A stretch of 64,000 nucleotides of DNA from DATGMP01 sp035293565 (GTDB taxonomy: Bacteria; Pseudomonadota; Alphaproteobacteria; BOG-932; Roseiterribacteraceae), in assembly GCA_035293565.1 (NCBI GenBank), contig DATGMP010000101.1, positions 1 through 64,000 of the forward strand. Direction: 5' to 3'. Both the position numbers and the translations under genes were made by a program. The notes beneath the pieces were generated by a model, which saw nothing but the letters and a program-made list of their open reading frames with translations, was not told the DNA's origin and did no database searches. Positions 50,521 through 59,932 of the stretch are shown here, piece after piece (positions within the stretch are counted from its first letter, which is position 1; the number at the start of each line of letters is the position of its first letter).

Positions 50521-51519
50521 ATGAGCACCGCCGCCGCATTCCAGGGCATACTCAACTACCTGCCCTTCGGCCTGAAGCTGCCCGACCTGGTCGCGATTCT
50601 TGCCGCCGCTGCGACTTTCGCGGCGGTGCTCGCCACGCTGCTCAGCCTGCGCGTCGGACATCCGTTCGAACGGCGTCTCAAGAGCATCCGGCAGCGCCAG
50701 GCCGATCTCAGGAGCCAAATGCTGGAACCGCGCCGTCGCGCGAAGGCCAGACGGCGCTCGACCAGCGCCATGCACCAGCTGGTGCAGCGCCTCAACCTCC
50801 TGCGCTCAAAGCACGCGACCGAAGCGCAGCTCCTTCTTGCTCGGGCAGGCTTCCGCTCACAGGACGCGATGGTTCGCTATCTCTTCTTTCGGCTGATCCT
50901 CCCGACAATCTTCGGATTGGCCGTCGCGATAGACGCGTATTGGGTTCCGATCGTCGCGATTCCAGACGCCTTTCGCGCGGTCGCCTCGTTCGGCGGCGTG
51001 CTGCTAGGCTTCTACGCTCCACCGCTCTACCTCAAGAACACGACCGACAAGCGCTACAAGGAGATCACCCGCGCGATGCCCGATGGGCTCGATCTGATGG
51101 TGATCTGCGCCGGCGCGGGCCTCAGCCTCGACGGCAGCCTGCAGCGCGTCGCGCGCGAGCTCGGCAAGACCTGGCCGGCACTCGCGGAGGAGTTCACGCT
51201 GACTGCGGTCGAGCTGACGTTCCTTCCCGATCGCAAGCAGGCGCTGACCAACTTGATCCAGCGCGTGGAGCTGGCGACGATGCGGAGCGTTGTGAGCACG
51301 CTGCAGCAAACCGAGAAGTTTGGCACGCCGCTGGTTCAGTCGCTGCGGGTGCTCGCGGCCGAATTCCGCGATCAGCGGATGATGAAAGCCGAGGAGAAAG
51401 CAGCGCGCCTGTCGGTGCTGCTGACGTTACCGATGATCGGCTTCATCATGCCGGCGCTGTTCATCGTCCTTCTAGGACCGGCGGCTCTCAATGTCATGGA
51501 CATGATGCACAACCATTGA
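50521..51519 (+). CDS. tadC: TadC inner membrane platform protein
   Basis: A 332-residue GspF-family membrane protein, partner of TadB. It has an N-terminal hydrophobic part (LVAILAAAATFAAVLATLLSL), a conserved RAMPDGLDLMVICAGAGLSLDGSLQRVARELG region, the FGTPLVQSLRVLAAEFRDQRMMKAEEKAARLSV block and a C-terminal helix (MIGFIMPALFIVLLGPAAL). Start at 50521, with a 22-base gap after tadB. It is the last gene of the rightward tad operon. Confidence 0.92.
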   Translation: MSTAAAFQGILNYLPFGLKLPDLVAILAAAATFAAVLATLLSLRVGHPFERRLKSIRQRQADLRSQMLEPRRRAKARRRSTSAMHQLVQRLNLLRSKHATEAQLLLARAGFRSQDAMVRYLFFRLILPTIFGLAVAIDAYWVPIVAIPDAFRAVASFGGVLLGFYAPPLYLKNTTDKRYKEITRAMPDGLDLMVICAGAGLSLDGSLQRVARELGKTWPALAEEFTLTAVELTFLPDRKQALTNLIQRVELATMRSVVSTLQQTEKFGTPLVQSLRVLAAEFRDQRMMKAEEKAARLSVLLTLPMIGFIMPALFIVLLGPAALNVMDMMHNH

Positions 51520-51538
51520 AGGCTGTGGTCTCGCCGAT

Positions 51539-52363
51539 CTAATTGATCCCGGCCACTCGGGCGGTGGGCGTGGCGTTCCAGCTCGCTGCGATGATCGCGC
51601 GGGCGCGCGCGTCGGGATCGAGGCCGCGCAGCGTCTCGAAATAGGTCAAATTCTGGTCGACCGCCGCCTCGTTCAAATCCATCCGCGCGTAGCGCGCCGC
51701 CTGGTCGCGGTCGCCCGATAGCCCGTAGATCAACGAGAGCGTCTGGCGCTCGCGAGCGGTGGAGCGCATCCCGTCGGCCAGGGGCCTGAGGAGAGTTATG
51801 GCCTGGGCGTAGTCGCCGGTAAGCGCCAGCGATAGCGCGAGGTCGTTTGCGGCTCCGTCGCTCATCGGGTCGGCGGCGATCGTTCGGCGGTAGAATTCCT
51901 GAGCCTTATGGTGATCGCCGGAGAGGTCGGCCGTGACGCCCATCGCCTGCAGAAGCTTGGCATCCTTCGGATCCTTTTCCACCGCCTCGGCCAAGGGCTG
52001 GGCCGCCAACTCCGGCCGCTTGGCGGCGAGATAGGCGTTGGCTAGGCCGCGCAGCGCTTCGATGCTGCCGTCCGACAGCTTCACCGCCTGGCGGTAAGCC
52101 TCGACCGCGTCGTCCGCTCGACCGATTTCGAGAAAGATCCGCCCGAGCGCCAGTTGCGGCTCGGCGTGGTTCGGCGCCACGGCCGCGGCCTTTCGATAGA
52201 GCGCGATCGACCCCGCGGCATCGCCTGCGCCGCGCGTCGCATCGGCAATATGCATGATCGTGTCGTAATTCTCGGCATTCCCGGCGGTCTTGGTGTTGCC
52301 GGAGCAACCCGGCAGCGTCAAAGCCAGCCCGATCGCAAGCGCGATACCAGAAACTCGATCCAT
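51539..52363 (-). CDS. TadD-like TPR lipoprotein
   Basis: A 274-residue lipoprotein, lipobox LTLPGC with cysteine at residue 20. It contains about five tetratricopeptide repeats between residues 45 and 210 (for example IALYRKAAAVAPNHAEPQLALGRIFLEIG and FYRRTIAADPMSDGAANDLALSLALTGDYAQA). TadD is the TPR lipoprotein that helps to assemble the tad secretin. Its gene is convergent with tadC, 19 bases apart, rather than being inside the operon. The N-terminal open frame beyond 52363 is a shadow. Confidence 0.82.
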   Translation of the reverse strand: MDRVSGIALAIGLALTLPGCSGNTKTAGNAENYDTIMHIADATRGAGDAAGSIALYRKAAAVAPNHAEPQLALGRIFLEIGRADDAVEAYRQAVKLSDGSIEALRGLANAYLAAKRPELAAQPLAEAVEKDPKDAKLLQAMGVTADLSGDHHKAQEFYRRTIAADPMSDGAANDLALSLALTGDYAQAITLLRPLADGMRSTARERQTLSLIYGLSGDRDQAARYARMDLNEAAVDQNLTYFETLRGLDPDARARAIIAASWNATPTARVAGIN

Positions 52364-52479
52364 ACCCTTGATTCCGGCTGGTTCGATATGAGGCCCGGCG
52401 CCCCAAATCCTCGAGCCACATTGGCGCAGATCTTGGTTAACGAAACTTGAAGATCGCCCCGAAAGACCGGCGGGTCGCG

Positions 52480-54741
52480 TCAACCATGCAGCTCGGTGAC
52501 GTCGATCGGAAGCGTCCGTATCCGCTTGCCGGTGGCGGCGAAGATGGCGTTGCAGATAGCCGGCGCGACGACCGGAACGCCCGGATCGGCGGCGCCGGTC
52601 GGAAGCGCGCTCGTGGGCACGATGTAGACGTGGATCTCCGGGGTCAGATGGGCGCGGACAATTCGGTAAGTGTCGAAATTGGCCTGCTCGACCGCGCCGT
52701 TCTTGACCGTGATGCCGCTCCCGAGCGTCAGGTTGATTCCGAACAGAACCGCGTCCTCCATGAGCGCCTTCACGCGATCGGGATAGACCGTGACGCCGCA
52801 ATCGATGGCGATATCGATTCGCTGAACCGCGAGCTCGCCCTCCGGCGAGACCTGGACCAGCGCGACAGCCGCGGCATAGGAGAGGTAGCTGCGATGGACC
52901 GCGATGCCGCGGCCTTGCCGCGGCATCAACTGCTCGCCCCAGCCGGACCGGTCCACCACGAGCTGCAGGATCGACTGCATCCGGCCGACATCGACCGGAT
53001 AATCCTGAATCGACCCGCCGTAATTTGGATAGTCGACCTGCAAGGCCTTGAAATCGATTTTTCGCGGCCCCGCGAGATAGATTTCGATGAAGTTGGCGGG
53101 ATCCTTGCCGGTCGCCGCCGCCATCTCATCGATGAAAGAGCAGATCGCGAAAGCGTGCGGAATGTTCATCGACGAGCGAAACCAGCCAAGCCGCATATGC
53201 GCCGGCACGCTCGCCGCTTCGAGCCGAAGATTCGGAATCAAATAGGGCATGTCGGTGAAGCCCTCGCCCAGCTGATCGGCGTCGGGCGTGGTCGCGTTCG
53301 CCTGGAAGGTGGCGGCGAGCGACGGAAAGGCGGTTCGATGGCGCCACGCGATCGGACCGCCATTCTTGTCGAGGCCGCCCTCAAGTCGCTGAACACACAT
53401 CGGATGATAGTAATCATGGCGCAGATCGTCCTCACGCGACCAGGTCACCTTGACGGGCGCGCTCAGCGTCTTCGCGAGCCAGGCGGCTTCGCAGAGAAAA
53501 TCGTGCATCGCCTTACGGCCCGCGCCGCCGCCGAGCAACGTCGGCCGGACGGTGACGTCGCTCTCCGGGACTCCGGTGAACTGGACGATCGCGGTCTTGG
53601 CTCCTTGCGGATCCTGAGTCGGCGCAACGACCAGCAGCTTGCCTCCGGAAGCCTCGGCGAAAGCCGCGGGCGGCTCCATCATCGCCTGCGCCAAATAGGG
53701 GGTGAAATATTCCGCCGTCAGCTTCTTGGCCGACAGAGCGAAGGCCGCATCGAAATTACCAGCCGAGCGAACCACGTGCCCCGGCTTGCGCACCGCCACT
53801 TCGAGCTCGGCCCGATAGGCCGTGGAATCATGCGTGGCATTGGGTCCCAAATCCCACTGCACCTTGAGCTGCTTGCGCCCTTGCTCGGCGCTCCAGCTGT
53901 TGTTGGCGATGACCGCGATGCCGCCCAGGGGCAAGTGGCCGGTCGGCGTCGCGGCGGCGGGGATCTCGATCACGCGCTCGACGCCGTGCACGGCGAGCGC
54001 GCCCTTGGGATCGAACGACACTGCCTTGCCGCCATAGACCGGGCAACGCTCGATCGAGGCGAAGCGCATGCCCTGGACGGCGACGTCGGCGCCGAAGATC
54101 GCCTTGCCGCGCAGCATCGGCACGAGGTCGATGCTGGGTATCGTATGGCCGACATAGCGATAAGAGCTCGCATCGAGCAGACGAACCTTCTCCGGCGTCG
54201 GCACCGGAAGCATGGAGGCGCCTTTGGCCAATTGCCCGAAGGACAGGGTGCGGCCGGTGGGAATGTGAATCACTTCGTGATCGACGGCGCGGCAGTCGCG
54301 GATGGAAGCATGCCAGGTCTGCGCCGCCGCGACCTCCAGCATCTGGCGCGCAGTCGCACCGGCCCGCCGAATGGGCGTGTAGAACAGCCGGATACTGCGC
54401 GACTTGTTGGTGTCTTGGTCGCCATATTTCGCGTCGCCGTCAGCCTGGCGCACCGTGACCCGTGGCCAGCTTGCGGCCAGCTCGTCCGCAAGGATCATGG
54501 CGAGCGACGTGCGGATCCCCTGCCCCATCTCGGATCGATGAACGGTGAGCGTGACGAGGCCGTTCTGGTCGATCGCGATATAGGCATTGGGCGCGAAATT
54601 GGCCGGCGGCCCGGCGAGCGCCGCTTTCTCCTTCTCGCCGGCCGCCTTGGATCGGCCGGTGAACTGGATGCCGAGAATCAGGCCCGATCCGGCCATGCCC
54701 TTGAGCATCTTCCGGCGGGAGAGATTGACGATGCGCGTCAT
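52480..54741 (-). CDS. Molybdopterin-binding subunit, isoquinoline 1-oxidoreductase/aldehyde dehydrogenase type (xanthine dehydrogenase family)
   Basis: A 753-residue protein with a twin-arginine signal peptide (SRRKMLKGMAGSGL at the start), so it is exported folded to the periplasm or envelope. The mature part follows the IorB layout: HRSEMGQGIRTSLAMILADEL, the Mo-site RPTLLGGGAGRKAMHDF, and the near-C-terminal GVPVVAPAICNAIFAATGKRI. It oxidises an aldehyde or N-heterocycle with a molybdopterin cofactor. Its 2Fe-2S partner gene overlaps by 4 bases (ATGA). No FAD subunit is nearby, so electrons probably pass to a cytochrome or other carrier. Confidence 0.88.
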   Translation of the reverse strand: MTRIVNLSRRKMLKGMAGSGLILGIQFTGRSKAAGEKEKAALAGPPANFAPNAYIAIDQNGLVTLTVHRSEMGQGIRTSLAMILADELAASWPRVTVRQADGDAKYGDQDTNKSRSIRLFYTPIRRAGATARQMLEVAAAQTWHASIRDCRAVDHEVIHIPTGRTLSFGQLAKGASMLPVPTPEKVRLLDASSYRYVGHTIPSIDLVPMLRGKAIFGADVAVQGMRFASIERCPVYGGKAVSFDPKGALAVHGVERVIEIPAAATPTGHLPLGGIAVIANNSWSAEQGRKQLKVQWDLGPNATHDSTAYRAELEVAVRKPGHVVRSAGNFDAAFALSAKKLTAEYFTPYLAQAMMEPPAAFAEASGGKLLVVAPTQDPQGAKTAIVQFTGVPESDVTVRPTLLGGGAGRKAMHDFLCEAAWLAKTLSAPVKVTWSREDDLRHDYYHPMCVQRLEGGLDKNGGPIAWRHRTAFPSLAATFQANATTPDADQLGEGFTDMPYLIPNLRLEAASVPAHMRLGWFRSSMNIPHAFAICSFIDEMAAATGKDPANFIEIYLAGPRKIDFKALQVDYPNYGGSIQDYPVDVGRMQSILQLVVDRSGWGEQLMPRQGRGIAVHRSYLSYAAAVALVQVSPEGELAVQRIDIAIDCGVTVYPDRVKALMEDAVLFGINLTLGSGITVKNGAVEQANFDTYRIVRAHLTPEIHVYIVPTSALPTGAADPGVPVVAPAICNAIFAATGKRIRTLPIDVTELHG

Positions 54742-55187
54742 TTCTTGCCCCGCGACACGAGCTTCAGGGCGGTCAAGCTCCGCGGATACGTACCGCAACG
54801 GCAGAGGACGGCCGACATGGTCTTCACGATGTCCTCGTCGGCGGGATTGGGGTTCTGCTTCAGGAGCGCGGCCGCCTGCATGACCTGGCCCGGTTGGCAA
54901 TAGCCGCATTGCGGAACGCCGACCGCCGCCCAGGCGCGTAAGACGGGGTGGGTCTCGGGCAGCCCTTCGATGGTCGTGATCTCCTTGCCGGAGACCTGTT
55001 CCACGGTGAGCTTGCAAGCGAGCCGCGCCTCGCCATCGACATGGACCGTGCACACCCCGCAGGCGCCGATGCCGCAGCCATATTTGGTGCCGGTCAACCC
55101 CACGAGGTCGCGAATGGCCCAAAGGAGCGGCATTTTGGGATCGGCGTCGACATTATGCGCATTTCCATTGATTCGGAGCGCGATCAT
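54738..55187 (-). CDS. (2Fe-2S)-binding subunit of the molybdenum hydroxylase (IorA-type)
   Basis: A 149-residue protein with two clusters: plant-ferredoxin type Cys38, Cys43, Cys46 and Cys58 (KYGCGIGACGVC, ACKL) and the second at Cys94, Cys97, Cys129 and Cys131 (PQCGYCQPG, LCRCG). It carries electrons from the molybdenum centre of the large subunit. It has no signal peptide of its own and is likely exported bound to the Tat-targeted partner. It is the first gene of the pair. Confidence 0.92.
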   Translation of the reverse strand: MIALRINGNAHNVDADPKMPLLWAIRDLVGLTGTKYGCGIGACGVCTVHVDGEARLACKLTVEQVSGKEITTIEGLPETHPVLRAWAAVGVPQCGYCQPGQVMQAAALLKQNPNPADEDIVKTMSAVLCRCGTYPRSLTALKLVSRGKK

Positions 55188-55367
55188 CGACCGTCTTCTT
55201 TCCCTCTGTAGCCTGCAGCCGGGCCGTAGAAAACAACCTTGGCCGGGCGAAGCGAATCACCCGGCGTCCGTCATCAACGCTAAACTAACTACGGATATCC
55301 CCTTGGCAATGAAGATTGCGTTGAAATTTCACCATGTCCCAGTGAGAAATTCGGGTCGGCTTTCGCG

Positions 55368-55562
55368 CTAGCAGCAGCGGCCGGGGCCCGCGCCGCCCAG
55401 CCGCCGATTCAGGCGCTCGAGCACGAACTCCGACCGGGTCATCACCGGCTCCCCCGGATGCCGAAGCGCCCGATGGGCGACATAGCGGTGATAGTCCGGA
55501 AGCCCCACCATCAGATGCGCGGCCTCGGCGAGGCGACGAACCCAGCCCGACAGGTCAGGCAT
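55368..55562 (-). CDS. YbdD/YjiX family small protein (DUF466)
   Basis: A 64-residue protein with the typical centre GLPDYHRYVAHRALRHPGEP, followed by MTRSEFVLERLNRRLGG and a short Cys-containing end. It is the small partner found next to CstA and BtsT/YjiY-type pyruvate or peptide transporters. It overlaps the cstA stop by 8 bases and is its last gene. The function of YbdD is thought to be to support transport activity. Confidence 0.87.
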   Translation of the reverse strand: MPDLSGWVRRLAEAAHLMVGLPDYHRYVAHRALRHPGEPVMTRSEFVLERLNRRLGGAGPGRCC

Positions 55563-57636
55563 GGCGGGCCTCCGGCTGCAGCATGGCGAGCGCGAGGTCG
55601 CCCTCGGGGCTCTCTCGGCAGGTTGGACCCGGGCTCACCCAGGCTCTGCGTCCAGCCGAGAATCCCAAGATCGCCGTCGCGGCGACGACGGCCATGAAGA
55701 GGCCGCACAGCGTTGCGTCGATCCGATCGTTGAGCACGATGCGGCTCATCTCGGCCACGCTCGCCGCCGGCCCCAGCACCCGGCCCTCCGCGAGGGCCGC
55801 GGCGAACTTCGAAGCATGGGCGAGGAACCCGATCGCGGGATCGGGGTCGAACAGCTTCTCGGCGCCGGCGGTCAAGGTGCAGACGAGCAGCCAAAGCGTG
55901 GGGACCAGCGTCACGAGCAGGTAGCGCTCGCGTTTCATCTTCACCAGCACCACCGAGCAGGCGGTAAGCGCGATCGCGGCCAGCATCTGGTTGGCGATGC
56001 CGAACAGCGGCCAAAGCGTGTTGATGCCGCCGAGCGGATCGACCACGCCCTGATAGAGGAAATACCCCCAAGCGAGCACCGCGAGCGCCGTTGCCGCCAG
56101 ATTGGCGCCCCAAGAGCCGGTCCGGGCGAAGGCCGGGACGACCGCGCCCACCAGGTCCTGCAACATGAAGCGCGCGACGCGCGTGCCGGCGTCGAGCGTG
56201 GTCAGGATGAAGAGCGCCTCGAAGAGGATCGCGAAATGGTACCAGTACGCCATCGCGGCCCGCCCGCCGAGGGCGCGGGAAAGGATGTCCGCCATGCCGA
56301 CCGCTAAGGTGGGCGCCCCGCCGGCCCGGGACAGCAGCGTCGTTTCGCCGACATCCCGCGCCGCCTGGGTCAACGTGTCGCCAACGACGGGGAAGCCCCA
56401 GCCGGAGATCACACCGGCTGCGTGATCGGCCGCGCTTCCGATCAGCGCCGCCGGGCTGTTCATCGCGAAATAGAGACCGGGATCGATCACGCCGGCGGCG
56501 ATCATGGCCATGATCGCGACCGCCGATTCCATCAGCATCGCTCCGTAGCCGAGGAAACGGATCTGAGTCTCGTTCTCGACCATCTTGGGCGTCGTGCCGG
56601 AGGCCACCAGCGCATGAAACCCCGAGACGGCGCCGCAGGCGACGGTGATGAACAGGAATGGGAAGAGCTGGCCCGAGAAGACCGGGCCGGTGCCGTCGAT
56701 GAACCGGGTCACGGCCGGCATCCGCAGATCCGGCAGGACGAACAGAATGCCGATCGCCAGTGCGGCGATCGTGCCGATCTTGAGAAAGGTCGAGAGATAG
56801 TCGCGCGGCGCCAGGATCAGCCACACCGGCAGGACCGAGGCGACGAAGCCGTAGCCCGCCAGCATCAGCGCCAGCGTCGAGCCCTTGAAGGTGAAGAGCG
56901 CCGCCAGCGCCGGATCTTCCGCCACCTGGCGTCCGAAGACGATCGCGAGGAACAGCAGCACAACGCCGATCAGCGAGATTTCGCCGACCCTTCCCGGCCG
57001 AAGATACCGCCCATAGACGCCCATGAGAAAGGCGATCGGAATCGTCGCGAAAACGGTGAAGGCGCCCCATGGGCTTCCCGCCAGCGCCTTGACGACGACC
57101 AGGCCCAGCACTGCCAGCAGGATCACCATGATCATCACGATGCCGACGGACGCGACCGCGCCGGCCAGCGGTCCCACCTCGGAGCGGATGATCTCGCCCA
57201 GCGAGCGGCCGTCGCGCCGAGTCGAGATGGCGAGCACGACGAAGTCCTGCACGGCGCCGGCGAACACCACGCCGGCCAGGATCCAGAGTGTGCCCGGCAG
57301 ATAGCCCATCTGCGCCGCCAGCACCGGCCCCACGAGCGGCCCCGCGCCGGCAATGGCCGCGAAATGATGGCCGAACAGCACGAAGCGGTTGGTCGGAACA
57401 TAGTCCAGCCCGTCCTCGAGCCTGACCGCGGGCGTGGCGCGCGCCGGATCGAGCCTCAGGACTCGGTCCGCGATGAAGCGGCTGTAGAAGCGATAGGCGA
57501 TCGCGTAAATGCAGAGCGCCGCCGCCACCAGCCAGGCCGCGCTGACCGACTCCCCGCGCCCCGCCGCCAGGAGTCCGAACGCGACCGCCCCCAAGGCCGC
57601 CACCCCGAACCAAATGATTTTTTTGCTTAGAAGCAT
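55555..57636 (-). CDS. cstA: Carbon starvation protein CstA
   Basis: A 693-residue inner membrane transporter with about 16-18 helices, belonging to the CstA family for pyruvate or peptides. Conserved parts are DYVPTNRFVLFGHHFAAIAGAGPLVGPVLAAQMGYLPG, near residues 95-130, GAVQDFVVLAIS, and the later FGIANQMLAAIALT. The C-terminal helices and loop match. The start at 57636 (MLLSKKIIWFGVAA) gives a normal N-terminal helix. It forms a unit with the ybdD-type gene. Confidence 0.94.
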   Translation of the reverse strand: MLLSKKIIWFGVAALGAVAFGLLAAGRGESVSAAWLVAAALCIYAIAYRFYSRFIADRVLRLDPARATPAVRLEDGLDYVPTNRFVLFGHHFAAIAGAGPLVGPVLAAQMGYLPGTLWILAGVVFAGAVQDFVVLAISTRRDGRSLGEIIRSEVGPLAGAVASVGIVMIMVILLAVLGLVVVKALAGSPWGAFTVFATIPIAFLMGVYGRYLRPGRVGEISLIGVVLLFLAIVFGRQVAEDPALAALFTFKGSTLALMLAGYGFVASVLPVWLILAPRDYLSTFLKIGTIAALAIGILFVLPDLRMPAVTRFIDGTGPVFSGQLFPFLFITVACGAVSGFHALVASGTTPKMVENETQIRFLGYGAMLMESAVAIMAMIAAGVIDPGLYFAMNSPAALIGSAADHAAGVISGWGFPVVGDTLTQAARDVGETTLLSRAGGAPTLAVGMADILSRALGGRAAMAYWYHFAILFEALFILTTLDAGTRVARFMLQDLVGAVVPAFARTGSWGANLAATALAVLAWGYFLYQGVVDPLGGINTLWPLFGIANQMLAAIALTACSVVLVKMKRERYLLVTLVPTLWLLVCTLTAGAEKLFDPDPAIGFLAHASKFAAALAEGRVLGPAASVAEMSRIVLNDRIDATLCGLFMAVVAATAILGFSAGRRAWVSPGPTCRESPEGDLALAMLQPEARHA

Positions 57637-57803
57637 CGCTTCCCCGCACGATCGCCAGCAACCGCGATTGTTAGCGCAACACGGCCGGCGATGGCGAGAG
57701 CGGCGGCGAGGGACCTTTTCCGCGCGACGAGACGCCCCGCCTAGCGGCTTCTAGGCGAGACCGCTTTGCCCACCGGGCGACGTTCAGGCTGGGGCGTCGA
57801 GCG

Positions 57804-58463
57804 TCACATCGGCGGGTTGACGCCGCGGCCAACGAGCACGAAGCCGGTCTTCAGGCCGCCGTCAGGCTGCGGTGCGGCGATGGCGAAGATCGCGGCGCCC
57901 TTCTTCAGATCGTCGCGCGAGCCCGGCGTCACCGCCACGATGGATGTGGTGGGCACGACCGTAACCTGGTTCTCCCCGCCCTTGTACTTCAAGGACAGCG
58001 TCTCGCCGTGGACCGCGCTCACGACGTCGGTGACCGAAGCGTTGGTCATGGTGTCCTGCGGCGCGGTGTCCCACGGATAATGACCTTCGCCCGCGCCGCG
58101 CATCGACTCGGGGAAGATATGAACCTCGATCGCTTCGAGCTTGCCGTCTTTGTTCGGGCGGGCGGTGGTCCCGATGAACACCCCCGGCTTGATATCATCC
58201 TTCTTCGCTTTGACCAGCGCGTTCACGACCAGCTTGGGCGTGGTCTGCACCACCTGCTTCGTGCCGTTCTTCTTGGTGATGGTAATCGAATCGTCCGTCA
58301 CGGATTCGATTTTGCCGCGCACGCGGACCGGCGGCGCCTGCGGCGCCGGCTGAGGCTGCGCCTGCGGCTGCTGCGCCTCCTGCGCCAGAGCGGGCGCCGC
58401 CAGGCCCAAAGTCGCTAGCGCCCCCAGAACGAGAAAGCTTCGCCGGATCGTCGTGCAGGTCAT
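57804..58463 (-). CDS. Secreted DUF5666-like protein
   Basis: A 219-residue exported protein. Signal peptide LVLGALATLGLAAPALA with cleavage near residue 28, then a Gln/Pro/Ala-rich linker. The mature domain has beta-strand blocks VRVRGKIESVTDDSITITKKNGTKQVV and DDIKPGVFIGTTARPNKDGKLEAIEVHIFPESMRG, with conserved spacing typical of DUF5666-type domains, and a second SVTDVVSAVHGETLSLKYKGGE repeat. Likely periplasmic or surface; function not known. The start at 58463 precedes a clear signal core. Confidence 0.72.
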   Translation of the reverse strand: MTCTTIRRSFLVLGALATLGLAAPALAQEAQQPQAQPQPAPQAPPVRVRGKIESVTDDSITITKKNGTKQVVQTTPKLVVNALVKAKKDDIKPGVFIGTTARPNKDGKLEAIEVHIFPESMRGAGEGHYPWDTAPQDTMTNASVTDVVSAVHGETLSLKYKGGENQVTVVPTTSIVAVTPGSRDDLKKGAAIFAIAAPQPDGGLKTGFVLVGRGVNPPM

Positions 58464-58572
58464 CCTATCCTCCCCGAAAGCTCGTGCTTGCCGCCTTGGC
58501 TTGTTGCCGACGAAGCAGTCTCGACGGCTAATGTCAATGGCTCAATCCTCACGATGCGATGGCCCAAGCCGC

Positions 58573-58974
58573 TCACTCCGGCGAGCGCTCGATTTGCGAC
58601 ATATCCCTATCGGACAATCCGAAATGGTGCCCGATCTCATGAATCAGCACATGGCGAACGATATCGCTGAGCGAACCTCCTCGGGCGCGCCAATGCGCTA
58701 TGATCGGGCGTCGATAGAGGAAGATGATGTCGACGTTCTGCACGACGGTGTGCGTCATCTTTCTCCCGATATGCACACCACGGTAAAGCCCCAGCAGATT
58801 GAGCGGGTTTCCGATCCTCAACGCCCTGAGGGTCGTTGCATCCGGCAGTTCGTCGACCCGCAGGGCCACGCCTTCGATATGCCTTCTGAATTCGGTCGGG
58901 ATCTCCGCCAGCGCGACCTCGGCGATTTCGGCTAGGTCGTCGAGCGACGGATAATCGTCAGACCGGGTCGTCAT
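58573..58974 (-). CDS. Metallopeptidase family (zincin-like, PF06262) protein
   Basis: A 133-residue protein with a zinc metallopeptidase core HEIGHHFGLSD (HExxH) near the C-terminus and the usual upstream LLGLYRG and DIIFLYRRPI strands. This is the minimal zincin family found beside many regulatory genes; its substrate is unknown. I start at the ATG at 58974; an in-frame GTG at 58983 would add three residues. It is cytoplasmic, with no signal. Confidence 0.83.
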   Translation of the reverse strand: MTTRSDDYPSLDDLAEIAEVALAEIPTEFRRHIEGVALRVDELPDATTLRALRIGNPLNLLGLYRGVHIGRKMTHTVVQNVDIIFLYRRPIIAHWRARGGSLSDIVRHVLIHEIGHHFGLSDRDMSQIERSPE

Positions 58975-59293
58975 CGCTCGCACCTGTCTTCATCACCGCG
59001 CCGACACGTGATTGAAAGGGCGGCAACTCCGACCCCTGCCCTTTGCGACCTGAATCCGCGCAGTTTGACTCAGTTTGCCCTCAGCGCAACTGCCGCGAAG
59101 GAGCCGCTCGAGATCTATCCGTTCCTCGGCTCGTCGCGCCTTGCGGACACGGCGTCGCGCGGCATGTGCAGAAGCCGAGCGGCAAGCCCTATGCCTTGAT
59201 CGAGATTCGATCTGACCGCTGCCCGGTTGACAGGGACCGCCCGGCCCCTATCGTTCCGCTGGATCCCGACACCTCGTTTCGGAGCCGAAAATC
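58975..59293. other. Intergenic gap with no supported gene
   Basis: The 319 bases hold short open frames (at 59008-59199 and 59043-59297) without a good ribosome site, codon pattern or family resemblance. I see no terminator or operator. It holds the promoters of the divergent metallopeptidase and nitroreductase genes. Confidence 0.5.
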
Positions 59294-59920
59294 ATGACGA
59301 TCGATCTGGCGGCCGCGGACGCGCTGCTCTCCACCACGCGCGCCGTGCGCAAGCGTCTCGATTTCACGCGGCCGGTGCCGCGCCAGGTGATCCTGGATTG
59401 CATCCGGCTCTCACAACAGGCGCCGACCGCGTCCAATAGCCAGACCTGGCGCTGGGTGGTCGTCGACGACGCCGACAAGCGGCGCAGGATCGCCGAGCTT
59501 TATCGCGAGGCGGCGGGGTCGATGCTGGCCGACAATAGAAAGGCGGCGGCCGAGCAGGGCCAGAAGCAAACCGAACGGGTCTATGGATCGGCCGAGTACC
59601 TGGCCGATCACCTGCACGAGGTGCCGGCGCATGTGATCCCTTGCTTGATGGGCAAGCCCTATCCGGGCCACGAAGGCGCCTATTTCGCCTCGATCTATCC
59701 CGCGGTCTGGAGCTTCCAGCTGGCGCTGCGCCCGCGCGGGCTCGGCACGGCGCTCACCACCTTGCTGACCTTGCGGGAGAAAGAAGTCGCAAAGCTGCTT
59801 TCGATACCGGACGATGTGACCCAGTGCGGCCTGCTCCCCGTCGCCTACACGATCGGGACCGATTTCAAGCCAGCCGAGCGGCCCGGGCCGGAGAGCATCA
59901 CGCACTGGAACGGCTGGTAG
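59294..59920 (+). CDS. Nitroreductase family protein
   Basis: A 208-residue FMN-dependent reductase. The N-terminal TTRAVRKRLDFTRPVPRQVI and the FMN entry LSQQAPTASNSQTWRWVVV are typical, as is the C-terminal LRPRGLGTALTTLLT. The family reduces quinones, nitro compounds or flavins using NAD(P)H. The end has GTDFKPAERPG, close to the normal family terminus. Convergent with the DUF4019 gene, 12 bases apart. Confidence 0.87.
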   Translation: MTIDLAAADALLSTTRAVRKRLDFTRPVPRQVILDCIRLSQQAPTASNSQTWRWVVVDDADKRRRIAELYREAAGSMLADNRKAAAEQGQKQTERVYGSAEYLADHLHEVPAHVIPCLMGKPYPGHEGAYFASIYPAVWSFQLALRPRGLGTALTTLLTLREKEVAKLLSIPDDVTQCGLLPVAYTIGTDFKPAERPGPESITHWNGW

Positions 59921-59932
59921 TATCGGACCGGA

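Noticed and set aside
52421..52438. A sigma-54-like sequence TTGGCGCAGATCTTGG
   Set aside because: The -12 element is GG, not GC, and no plus-strand gene follows it.
52447..54903. An 818-residue open frame on the plus strand
   Set aside because: It lies opposite the molybdenum hydroxylase gene, whose domain motifs and Tat signal are clear. The plus frame shows no family feature.
55303..55320. A sigma-54-like TTGGCAATGAAGATTGCG
   Set aside because: The GG and GC are eleven, not ten, bases apart, and no gene on that strand lies downstream.
56422..57630. A 402-residue open frame on the plus strand
   Set aside because: Antisense to cstA, with an arginine-rich composition and no recognisable domain.
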